Source: Owenia fusiformis
Lineage: Eukaryota > Annelida > Polychaeta > Sabellida > Oweniidae
DNA length: 64,000 bases
Assembly: GCA_903813345.2 (NCBI GenBank)
Contig: CAIIXF020000008.1
Span: 2,115,341-2,179,340 of the forward strand
Direction of reading: 5' to 3'
Below are positions 1-10,800 of the stretch, piece by piece (position 1 is the first letter of the stretch; each line of letters begins with the position of its first letter). The position numbers and the translations under genes are program-made. The notes below the pieces were generated by a model. The model was not told the DNA's origin, searched no databases, and saw only the letters and a list, made by a program, of their open reading frames with translations.

Positions 1-200
1 GAAGCTCATCAAAACTCCATGGGAGTTGATGGTTTATGTAAATATGTATTGTTCCATGACAAATGATGCTCCTTTCAAGTTATAGTGATATATAGCTGTA
101 TTGGTATTCTTTGCAATTGTTTGGTTTTGATTATTTAAAAGAGAGCATCATCTACCAACTATAGTGCTCTGGGCCTCAGGGTTTGGTTCTGGTCTGGGAT

Positions 201-397
201 CAGGCCCGTAGCCAGGGGGGGTTCGGGGGGTTCAGACGTACCCCCCCCCCTGGCCAAAATTTCTTTCAAAATCATGCAGTTTTTCACCATTCTGACTAAT
301 TTTTGAGTGATTTTTGGCCATATTTGCCAAAGTGAACCCCCCCTAGAATTTTTTAGAAAAACGAACCCCCCCTTGGAAAATTCTGGCTACGGGCCTG
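201..397. mobile_element. MITE, CAGGCCCGTAGCC family, copy 1
   Basis: The element starts CAGGCCCGTAGCCAGG and ends GGCTACGGGCCTG, an inverted repeat of about 13 bp. It is flanked by the 5-bp direct repeat GGGAT (196-200 and 398-402). The inside has G- and C-runs and a stretch resembling copies at 14516, 32884 and 53073. It has no coding capacity. A 5-bp duplication with a CAG terminus would fit a hAT5-type element, but that superfamily call is a guess. Confidence 0.8.
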
Positions 398-402
398 GGG
401 AT

Positions 403-2968
403 ACACCATTTTCTTGTGTTATCTAATGTTATCCATCCCCCTTTCCCACTACCCCTTATTTACATCACAATACTTGAAGTAAAATGAGGATTTCACGAGG
501 AATAAATATTACAGACATAAGAGTTACATTCCGTTTGTGCAAAATGTAACAACGGAAAACAAAAAAGCCCATTGAAATTCTAGAAAGAAAACGTGGGTAA
601 CATATACTCTTTCAAACACCTTCAGATTAATTACTCTTTTGTAGGAGCTCAGACATCACGACGCAGCAGGATAAAAATCAACATTATTATTACTGACGTG
701 ACGATACATTCAAGAAATCTCAGAGATTAAAAAGTCATTTTCTAGTATTCTGACATTTAAAATATATAATTGTTACTTTCCTATTGTGTTGAGCATGACT
801 CTCTTTATCCCTTTACTTATCTTACTCCTACTTTTGTATGTCATACGGCCTCTTTTAATGTTTGCGTAAGACTTGGTACTTTATAGAAGTATGTGCTGTT
901 GCAAATTATAATGGTACTTACCAGTTACCCTTAAATGAAATCTTATCAGGAAAATGTGCAGAGTTTATATTCAAAATTTTCCTCACTGAGCTATAACCTT
1001 AGCAGCATTTTTCTCAAAAATGTGTATACATGTATGATGTTTAACTATGTTGATAGTTTTGTTTATAACATCACCTTCATTAGAAACTCAGTGATACTTA
1101 ACATAAAACATATAAAACAAATATATATTACACATAAGTAGTACTATCCATTTCATGTTCATTAATTCATTTAATGAACTTCATAAATGTTCATGATGAC
1201 CGAGCTCATTCGAGGAAGTTACTTTAAATAATGACAACATGTAAAAAGTGCAAGTTACTGTGGGAACGTGTCCAAATGTGAAGTGTATAGGAACATATAG
1301 GAGTGTTTGGTTTGTTTGTGTAATGAGTAAAACCAATTAGTGCTTTAAGATCAAGGTACGGGATAAGCAGTGAACATAGATTTGCATGGAATTAAATATA
1401 TCACTATAGAAAAAACCACACCGCAAAATGCATCTTTGGTTTGTTTAATTGATTGGTAGTAAAAGTATACTGAACAAGCTTTAAGTAAATGGAAAGAACA
1501 GCAAGCCAGAAAATGCAAACAGTATGACAATTCTCTGACTCATACTGTTCAGTATGCAAATCTTGAAGGCTTGGTCGATAGGCTAGAATTTACCACATCT
1601 TCAATCTCGAGGCAATTCATTTTTATAACCCTTCAGCAGTTAAAGCATTTATCCTAAATGTGATTTCATTGAAAATTCATTGAAGCAATTTCTATTATCA
1701 TTGCCAAATCAAAGGCACTGATTTCAATGGTTTCGAGAAGGCTGTAGACATTTAGTCTTAGAGAATAACCCAACCTCTGAATTTTTTTGCTCTTGTGTGC
1801 CTTAGAATAACTCAATTGTTTGGTAAAAATAGATGCAGGCACCAAGCGTATTTGATTATTTCATTTCAGACTGGATTAAGTGATTTGGTTATTCAGTTAT
1901 CATATGTAATCAATTTTTGATTATGTTGGATATTGCTAAAAATAAAATTGATCTTAGAGATTAAATTCCACCATAGTTTTTAGGAAGATATATTCTAAAA
2001 GTACATGATTGGTTTATTAAGGTATTGTTACAAATAAGACTTTCAGCTGAAGGAGACCAAACAACAGAAAGCTTTAAAATGGATTATCATTATCCTAATA
2101 TAATCCAATGGAAGCTTTTTAGGCAATAATTCCAAGAACAAACATTGCAAACCCAAATATGGCATTTAAATCCTATTAGTTAGACCTCTTCAACGTAAAA
2201 TAAAGACGTTTATTAGACAATATTTGGAGGCTTTAACGATTCAATGTCACAAATCACTCAACTAAAATTTAATCAATTTTGATATAAAACACTCAAGGTG
2301 GGATTATAACCCATGATCTGAGCTCACATTGTGACATTTTGTTGGTTTTGGGACAGCATGATCTCCCCATATTATTATTACCCCATGATGCTGGCAATGA
2401 AAAAACAGAATATGTGGTAAGACTGCCACAGTACCAGTTATTACAGATGCGTAAATAAACACCGTTTTAATAGTCCCAAGTCGTTCAAAGTTTTCATTTG
2501 CCTGTAATTATTACGAATCTTTGTTTTCAGATTCAACAGATCTTGGTTTAATAAACAAACTGTTATGTGACATTCTTGGACCACAAGTGTCACAATTAAT
2601 AAGTCAAGGGGTCTTATTCAGAGGGGTCTCCAATTAGGGGTAAATAACAACTGTGAACCTACAGCGAACAAAACTTTAAAAATCCCATCTTGGCAAATGA
2701 GATGGCATAAATACATCTGTTACGAAATATTGCCAAGTTTCAATGTAACCTACATGTTTGATTAACATAATTCAGTTATCATTATCTTTAATTTTCTACC
2801 CAATTTGTCAAAGTTGAAAGATAAGGGAAATAATTGTAAAATAAATTGTTGCAACATTCTAAGTAAAACTGTCACTCATTATTAGCATGAATGGTTTCTT
2901 TCTGATAACAATAAATGAAACCAAATATCTTCTTTTGAAGATAATGTTAGGTAAGATCTTGATTACTG
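403..2968. other. AT-rich, no gene recognised
   Basis: Short frames only (the longest, at 935-1141, has 68 codons and no recognisable motif). No splice-bounded exon, RNA gene or terminal-repeat element was recognised. Confidence 0.5.
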
Positions 2969-2975
2969 AATGCAG

Positions 2976-3172
2976 ATTGTTTTACATGTTGCTTTATGTT
3001 TGGAAAATGTTGCTTGGTGTTTGTTAATGTTGCTTGATGTTTGTTACATGTTGCTTGATGTTTGTAAAATGTTGCTTCATATTTGTAAAATGTTGCTTGA
3101 TGTTTGTAAAATGTTGCTTGATGTTCATAAAATGTTGCTTAATATTTGTTACATGTTGCTTAATGTCTGTTG
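2976..3172. repeat. 21-bp minisatellite
   Basis: About nine imperfect head-to-tail copies of a 21-bp unit of the form ATGTTGCTTGATGTTTGTAA. The unit is a multiple of three, so reading frames stay open on both strands (60-67 codons). This is a property of the repeat and not evidence of a gene. Confidence 0.9.
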
Positions 3173-3506
3173 AATTTTGGTTGTTTATACTAACTAACAA
3201 AAACACAATCTACCCTCCACATTTTGATAAAGATTAATTATTTAACAAACAGGTGATGCATTTAACAGTGAAATAATTAACATGGAAATTACCATGATAA
3301 GTATAAATGTACCTTTGGGATAGCATGCCACTTTCTTCTGCTGACATATAAGTCATTCCTGCCAGCACTATATCAGGGCAGTAGTTCTTTCAGCAAATGG
3401 GGGTAGGGGTTATGTTGTGAACCAGCTAGTTGAAGTCAGTAAGTGTCAGCATTAAATCAACATGATAAGGTAGCATTAAAGCTGACCAAACCAGATTTAG
3501 TTTTTT

Positions 3507-4382
3507 AGAATGAATGCTTCATTATAAATAATGAACACATAGAAGATGAAGTGAAAGAACACCTGTTCTTAAAGAATGAACACATAGAAGATGAATTGAA
3601 GGAAACACCTGTTCTTAAAGAATAAACACCTAGAAGATGAAGTGAAAGAACACCTATTCTTTAAGAATGAACACCAATAAGATGAACTAAAAGAACACCT
3701 ATTCTTTAAGAATGAACACCAAGAAGATGAAGTGAAACACCTTTTCTTAAAGAATGAACACCTTGAAGATGAAGTGAATGAACACCTGTTCTTAAAGAAT
3801 GAACACCTAGAAGATGAATTGAAGGAAACACCTGTTCTTAAAGAATAAACACCTAGAAGATGAAGTGAAGGTACACCTGTTCTTAAAGAAGGAACACCTA
3901 GAAGATGAATTGAAGGAAACACCTGTTCTTAAAGAATAAACACCTAGAAGATGAAGTGAAAGAACACCTATTCTTTAAGAATGAACACCAAGAAGATGAA
4001 GTAAAGGAACACCTGATCTTAAAGAATGAACACCTAGAAGATGAAGTGAAAGAACACCTATTCTTTAAGAATGAACACCAAGAAGATGAAGTAAAGGAAC
4101 ATCTGATCTTAAAGAATGAACACCTAGAAGATGAAGTGAAACACCTGTTCTTAAAGAATAAACACCAAGAAGATGAAGTGAAACACCTGTTCTTAAAGAA
4201 TAAACACCAAGAAGATGAAGTGAAAGAACACCTATTCTTTAAGAATGAACACCAATAAGATGAACTAAAGGAACACCTATTCTTTAAGAATGAACACCAA
4301 GAAGATGAAGTGAAACACCTGTTCTTAAAGAATAAACACCAAGAAGATGAAGTGAAGGAACCCCTGTTCTTAAAGAATGAAC
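3507..4382. repeat. 39-45-bp minisatellite with 15-codon periodicity
   Basis: About twenty copies of a unit built from GAATGAACACCTAGAAGATG, GAAGTGAAAGAACACC and TGTTCTTAAA segments. Units are mostly 45 bp, with 39-bp variants lacking six bases and some single-base length changes. On the plus strand, 3956-4258 reads as a charged 15-residue repeat (KEHLFFKNEHQEDEV). A one-base length change in several units (GGAAACACC against GGAACACC) shifts the frame into a stop, so the array is not one intact exon. It lies about 300 bp upstream of the exon at 4698, so a decayed coding repeat or alternative exon is possible but unproven. Confidence 0.85.
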
Positions 4383-4733
4383 AAACATTAATTAAAATGA
4401 TTAATTCGTGAAATTAGAAGTTTTATCATATTTTTTCATCAACCGCTTATGATTTAATCTCTTTTGAATCATTTAATGTTATTATATTCATTTGGATTGT
4501 ATTATTTCGAAATTAAAGGGTTGCATATTTGGGTAACCCTATATAATATATAATTTAGACTACACTGATAGGGTATAGAACTTTGCAAAAATGATCCATT
4601 TAAAAAAATAAACAATACATATTTGTTTTTTGTGTGTGATTATATACTTTTCTTCTTTGTAATTGTTCAGTCTTTTAACTTTTTCAAGAAAGCTTAGGCA
4701 TTTGATGGGGTCCTTGTTGAAGATAACATTAAT

Positions 4734-6458
4734 ATGTCAAAAGTCAATGCTTTTGACCCAGACCTCCTACACGACCACATAGATATTCTTTATCAACAAC
4801 ACTTCAATAGGGAACGTGTAAGTACTATATCCACATTGCACATACTGACTTTTGAAACAATAGATGATGCAAAAACCTGAGATACAAGATATTGGACTTC
4901 ACGAAAACAATCTACCTGGAAACAATAAATTCAAAGATGTTCTAAAGGAAAGACTTTTTGGTGAAAATACAAGAAAAAATATGTCTGATAGTTTTCACAT
5001 TGAAGCTATTGAGAAAGATAATTTCAGAAATAAAATGTCAGAAAATGTTAACAGTACTGTTTCATCAATGAAACAAGAAAATGCTGATGTAACAAGGCCT
5101 GATTTATCCAACAAAGAAATCGGTAAGAACGTAGAAAGTGATCCCAGTGGTGATGTCATAGATAACAACGCAAAATCTCAGACTTACGCTAATGTATATG
5201 AAATTCAAGCTCACCCAAATCAGACAAAGGTAGTTCAACAAAATGACATCCCTACAGATGATGTTTATGAAAATCCAGCAGAACAAACTCAGACAAAGGT
5301 AGTTCAACAAAATGATGCCCCCATAGATGATGTTTATGAAAATCCAGCAGAACAAACTCAGACAAAGGTAGTTCAACAAAATGACGCCCCCATAGATGAT
5401 GTTTATGAAAATTCAGCAGAACAAACCCAGACAAAGGTAGTTCAACAAAATGACGCCCCCATAGATGATGTTTATGAAAATTCAGCAGAACAAACCCAGA
5501 CAAAGATAGTTTCAAAAAAAGATGAACCCCAAACAGATGATTTCTACGAAATTCCAGCTGAACAAACCGAGACAAAGGAAGATTCTGAAATTGAGGCTCC
5601 AGTGGATGATGATCTTTACGAAGCCGTTATAGTAGAAAAACAGGACGATGCAATGTATACAAAACTTATTATTCACAATGACTCAATCAATACACATAAT
5701 GATAAAACTCATCAAAGTGAGGAAAAGATTGATGAACCAAATATATATGTAAACTGGAGCTTTCAAGAAGATAGTGAGAAACATGCAGAGGAAGTAGAGA
5801 AAGTCAATGATGTCAATGAGGATGAAATAGTTGAGGAAGAAAAAAATACATTTAAAAGTGACAATGAGCGGGAACAACTTCAAACTGATGAGTCGGGGGT
5901 TAAGTCATATGCGTCTAAGTTTCCACGTATAGCATCACTTTTGGTAAGATCCTGTGATATCATATTTCTCTTGAAAGATCAGAAACAGCATTAAATATAT
6001 TTTTAAATTAACGTCAATTGTTCTTTCCAGGATTATTTCTCAAGTGGGTGCAAAAATCTCATTTTTAGCTTCTCCTTAAATGGTAAAAACATTTTCAAAA
6101 TTCTTCTCATTTAGAAAGTGGGTAAACATTAGAGAAACCACTGACTCTTTCCATGTTCTAAATTTTTGTATTTCAGGCAAAACTGAAAGCTAAAGATGGA
6201 AACCAAGATGAAACAGCAGAGGCAGAGGAAAATAGAAGCGACAATAATCAAGACAACCAGCTTCAAATTGAGGAGGCAGGGATAAAGTCACACGAGACTA
6301 AGTTTCCACGCATTGCATCATTTCTGAGAGAGCCAGACAAAGTTGCAAAAACTGCCGACTTTATAGACAAGAATATCCACAAGATTCTGCTTGGACTTGT
6401 TATTTCAGTGACATCTGTGATCATTTTGGCCATGATCATCACATGGACAGTAAAATAG
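4734..6458 (+). CDS. Acidic tyrosine-repeat, tail-anchored membrane protein (3 exons)
   Basis: Not recognised as a named family. Three exons join in phase 0: 4698-4817 (donor GTAAGT at 4818), 4864-5943 (acceptor AATAG, donor GTAAGA at 5944) and 6177-6458 (acceptor TTTCAG, stop TAG). The first ATG in the joined frame, at 4734, gives 481 residues. The frame is open back to an acceptor-like CTTAG at 4697, so an upstream exon may exist. Exon 2 carries five 23-24-residue repeats centred on DDVYEN or DDFYEI, followed by DDLYEAV, MYTKL and IYVNW, in a very acidic context. Residues about 458-480 are one hydrophobic segment at the extreme C terminus, predicting a tail-anchored protein with its bulk in the cytosol. 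The Y-x-N motifs resemble SH2 (Grb2-type) docking sites, so a phosphotyrosine scaffold is an inference. Retaining intron 2 would add 17 codons and then stop before the anchor. No clear poly(A) signal was seen downstream. Confidence 0.6.
4818..4863 (+). other. 46-bp intron (phase 0)
   Basis: GTAAGT donor and AATAG acceptor with a possible branch-point TACTGAC. Removing it joins codon CGT to ATG in frame. It must be removed, because the acceptor TAG is itself an in-frame stop. It is near the lower size limit of metazoan introns. Confidence 0.5.
5221..5568 (+). repeat. 69-bp coding repeats (23 aa)
   Basis: Units begin at 5221, 5290, 5359, 5428 and 5497, each opening with CAGACAAAG. The first four are 69 bp and nearly identical; the fifth is 72 bp and diverged. 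Each encodes one tyrosine motif: YENP twice, YENS twice, then YEIP. Confidence 0.9.
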
Positions 6459-7266
6459 ATATACTTCAAATCAAGTACTGTAAAACCTGTTTTAGGGAAC
6501 AACTTATGATCTACTAAAAACATTCACTGTAAATAGGTATTAGGAAACTTTTTACAAAACCTAAGAAATAGATGTTTATTAAGATCAAGTCTTGTTGCAA
6601 CCCCTGATAACCTTATATCCTACCCCTTATATACCCAAATCGGGGTTAAGTAGAAAAAGGTGGGAATAGAAGATTTGATGCCAGATCAGCTCGTATAGCA
6701 TAGGGACAGTAGTCTGTGTGAAAATGTGCTTAGTCAAGTAGAGGGGAGGGGGGGGGGTCACAGAGGCTCGTAGCTAAACTAGGTTTACTTTTCTTCACAT
6801 TAAAACAAAAGAAGGTTGTGGTGATGCACATAAACAATATAAACAATATATTACTACATAGAATGAGGAAGTACTTGAAAAAATAACTGATTACAAAAAA
6901 CTGTATCAGAACTCTTGAAACTTGAAATAACAAAACAATGTCACCTGCAATAGGTGATAGCAACATCCACAGTTCATAAGTTATCAGGGACAACAACATT
7001 GAATATCTCATCTCCTATGCAAAACACCTACTTTGTACTTTTGTAGATGAAGCTCTCTTTTAAAGAAGATAAAATCAAACTACTGTTAAGGTGCCTATCA
7101 GAGGAAATATAACCATAAATATGTTTTTATTTGTCATGATGCATTTAGGCTTATTAAGACTCTAGATCTTGCTAATTATATATTTTCAGTAAATGAAGAC
7201 TTGAATGATACACACTCTGAAAATGTTTTATGTTGTTTGAAATATAAACACTTGACCAGTGAACAC
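6459..7266. other. Downstream of the tyrosine-repeat gene; no gene seen
   Basis: Probably 3' UTR and intergenic DNA. It holds a G-run near 6745 and, at 7043-7068, one minus-strand copy of the short dispersed motif described at 34352. Confidence 0.45.
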
Positions 7267-7274
7267 CATACAAC

Positions 7275-7858
7275 TAGGGCTGTGCCGGAACCGGTTCGGA
7301 CGGTTCGGAATCGGAACCGGAACTTGGTCTCACGGAATCGGAACTTTCGGAACCCCTTTTGGTTCACAAATGAAAATAATTATGTATGAGTGAGTTCGAC
7401 GGCGATCATGACGATATCGTCGTCCAAGTTTGTCAGGTTAACACTTACCTTTCCTGTCAAGCAAGTTTGAATGTTTTTACGAAAGAAATAGACTCTAAAA
7501 TCTGTAAAAAGAGAGAAAATTCGATCTTTTTTCTACTTGTTTTCACTTCCGGCTGCTCTGACCATAATGCGCATGCGTAATTGAAAAAGTTTTGAAACGA
7601 AATCAACTTGATTTCTGTTGATTTCTCCGCTATTTATTTTGTTTATGCGAGTAATACACATGCAAATTGGATGTAGTTTGAAGGAAAACATCACTGGAGG
7701 AACAATGGTCACGGATATTAACGATTCAAAGCAAGTACTAAGGTAAGGGTCCGATATTGTTCCGAAACCCTTCGGAACATGATATTAAAATTCCGAATTC
7801 CGGTATTTTAACAAAAGTCCGCGGTTCGGACCGATTCCGGTCGAATGGCACGGCCCTA
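7275..7858. mobile_element. hAT-type MITE
   Basis: Starts TAGGGCTGTGCCGGAACC and ends TGGCACGGCCCTA, with imperfect terminal inverted repeats rich in CGGTTCGGA. It is bounded by a perfect 8-bp target duplication CATACAAC (7267-7274 and 7859-7866). Terminus and duplication length are typical of hAT elements. The inside (584 bp in all) has no transposase, so it is non-autonomous. Confidence 0.88.
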
Positions 7859-7866
7859 CATACAAC

Positions 7867-10800
7867 AAACACCTGAACAATAAACATTTCTCATTAGTTA
7901 CTACAAAGAACAACTCATAAATAAGCAAGAATTCAGAATGACTGATGCTAATGCTAAGTTCAATACAAAAACTAATCATCATTTTTCTATTTTATGGCCT
8001 AAAAAGTCATTATTTGAAATTGTTCATAAATATTTAGATCAGAATTCTCCTCAGAGGCTGTTTCAAAGATAAACACAATTTATATGGAAAATATTTACAT
8101 TATATCTCCTACCCTGAATTGTAGCAGCTTGCATTGCCTAACTAATAGTTAGTAATATAGATAGTTTTCACAGATCATGATAATCTCACATGGATTTTAT
8201 GGGTGGCTTAATGGAAGTTTGAATATGAACTAATTAACTTATAATTCTCATTTGCAAAAATTGTAGCATAGTTATTTGCAAATTATATATTTTGAAGGGA
8301 TGAGATATAGGGTATATTAAAGAATTATCTCTAATCTTTATAATAAAATAGAAATAAACTTGAGATTTTCCAAATGGTACTCAGAGTTTTCCCATAACAC
8401 TTTGAATCATCACTTTGACTCTAACAAGTTTCTAATATTGAAATTGGTTTTCTGACTTGAGCTATTTAGCCTTATGTAATATTGGAAGATATAGGATGAG
8501 TAATTTAGCTGTATAAGTCAATCAGATTGCTTGTAATTAGTGTCAGCTATTAAATCCTGGATATACTTGCCTATCTATTGAATAATACAGTACCATTTCT
8601 ATAGAAAGAAACCATTGAGCAAACATTATGCCATTACCATTCTATTTAATACACTGCATGAATTCACATGCTGGGAGGGAAAAAATTGATATTATATGAT
8701 GAAATGAACCAAATAATCAACATTATTTCTACAATTCACCCATGCGCCCATTCGGGATCCCATGTTTTCAATATATAAAGTCAAAGGAATTGTCTATTTT
8801 CAGCTTCTCCTACAGACAATAAGCGTAATATCATAGACTAATGTAATACATGTTATAATGCAATGTAATAGTCTTGCATGTTGATATGATCAATCACATC
8901 ATTACACGCAATCAGATGCAACATATGGTATGATGGTGAATACAGAATATGGAGTTGGAGATTACAAGTTTTAGTTGGACTATGTTCACAGTTAAAGCTT
9001 TTCAGGGGACTTTAACTGGGAACTTTAAACTGAAAACTTAAGAATTTTGTTAAAATATAAAAAATATAATTTTGACTAAAAAACTTTTTTAGATTTTTTT
9101 TGGGGGGAGGTAGTTATGTCACAGATAAACAACAAGTTTGAAAACAGGTAACTGAACCTACATAAATCATCTAGTAAATTATATAATAAGTGACTAACCC
9201 TGACACCAGTCAAGCAGTGAGTCTGCTGTTTTTAACAGTATTGACAAGACAGATTCATAATTTAGCACCTCAGGTTCAAAATTAAAAACGCATGTTATGA
9301 GCCAGGTATGATTTTCTAATGGGCATCAACTGGGAAACCTCAAAATGAAATCTCAAAGGTATATATTCAAATGCAAATTAAAGTGAAAAATAGTGAAATT
9401 AACGAGGGAAATCATAAATAAGCATGTAGGTAATACTCTCAATTATGTAGAAATGTAAGAAAAACTGACGCTTTATTCAAATTTAACTCAGAAAAAGCAT
9501 GAATTAGGATGAGCAGACAGACATTTGAACTGCTGGTAGACATCATTTTCCATTTATAGATGACACGTTCATCATATTCTGACATTAAAAATTAACGGTA
9601 AGCTTGTGAGGATTAACTGGCACCAAGCCTGACTCATATAATTAATGATCGGCTAGTTTTATTTAATGATGACAGGTATAGCCCTATGTTTACCATAGAC
9701 CCATCAAATCTACACAAATCAATCCGGATTTTTATACCGCAAATGAATATAAATAGAAATGTGATTTATCCATTGGATTTGTCATAACAACTTATATTCT
9801 ACCAAGGAAACATCAGTTCTTGTCTCATTTATCTATAAATGCAGTACAATTTAACATGACTTCCAATGGGAGAATGGGAGAAAGTATATGAAACAGATAC
9901 ACTGACTGATTATGATACATTGTATATGTCTAGTAATTTCGATATATTTTGCAGACTGACATACATGTAGATTATAGTACTCATTAGTTGCTCAATCAAT
10001 ACATACCAGTTTAGAACTATATTGTATGAAAACATAATAAAATAAATCTGCCTGAATTCAGCTCATGTGGTAAATCTGTCTATGAAGGGAGTCTGGTTCT
10101 ATTATATAAATGTGGTCCACATCTTGAGCCTCATTTGGCAAGAAAGTGATGGAACAGATAATCGTGTCAGAATTATGTAAAATGAAATAAACCACCCCAC
10201 CCCCATAAGATTCTGACTTGATTAAGATAAGCAATGTATGATGGTACAGGCCAGTAAGTGTGCCATAAGCCCATAATCATGTGGCCCTTATATCAAAACC
10301 ATCCATGTATAGTGAAATAATACACTGGAAATGAGATAACCAATCATTCTGGGTTAAACTAGTATGTAAATGCAATCTGTATTATATATAAAACCATAAG
10401 AGGGTCAATTATACTCTTTTTAATGGTGAATTTTTACAATTCTTGTATAATTTCTTTTTTGTAAGGTTGGTAATTATGGTTGTGTTAATTACTCTCTCTT
10501 GGGAGAATCCCATGCTATGGAAATAAACAGATAAATGTGTTATATAAATATTAAATATTGTATTGTATAATAGGATACTAATTACAGATACCCCAATATA
10601 ATAGTGATACAACCCTAAATCTATCGGAATGACAGAGGAAGAGGTCCTAATGTTATGTAATATTCAGAGTTGTGAGGATCATTTGTTATGATGATGGGCT
10701 TTTTGGCTTTGGCAAATTTCTCTGTTAAGAATGGTGCAATTATGGTTTATAATCTTCATATTTCAATACATTTGAATCTCTCATTTATATGATTGAACAT

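Noticed and set aside
2970-3237. 60-67-codon frames on both strands over the 21-bp minisatellite
   Set aside because: Explained by the repeat length; no exon signals.
3507-4382. CRISPR-like array
   Set aside because: Contiguous tandem units with no unique spacers, in eukaryotic DNA.
6478-6510. Another pogo-like terminus (CTGTAAAACCTGTTTTAGGG)
   Set aside because: Only one end, poor match, no TA-bounded partner.
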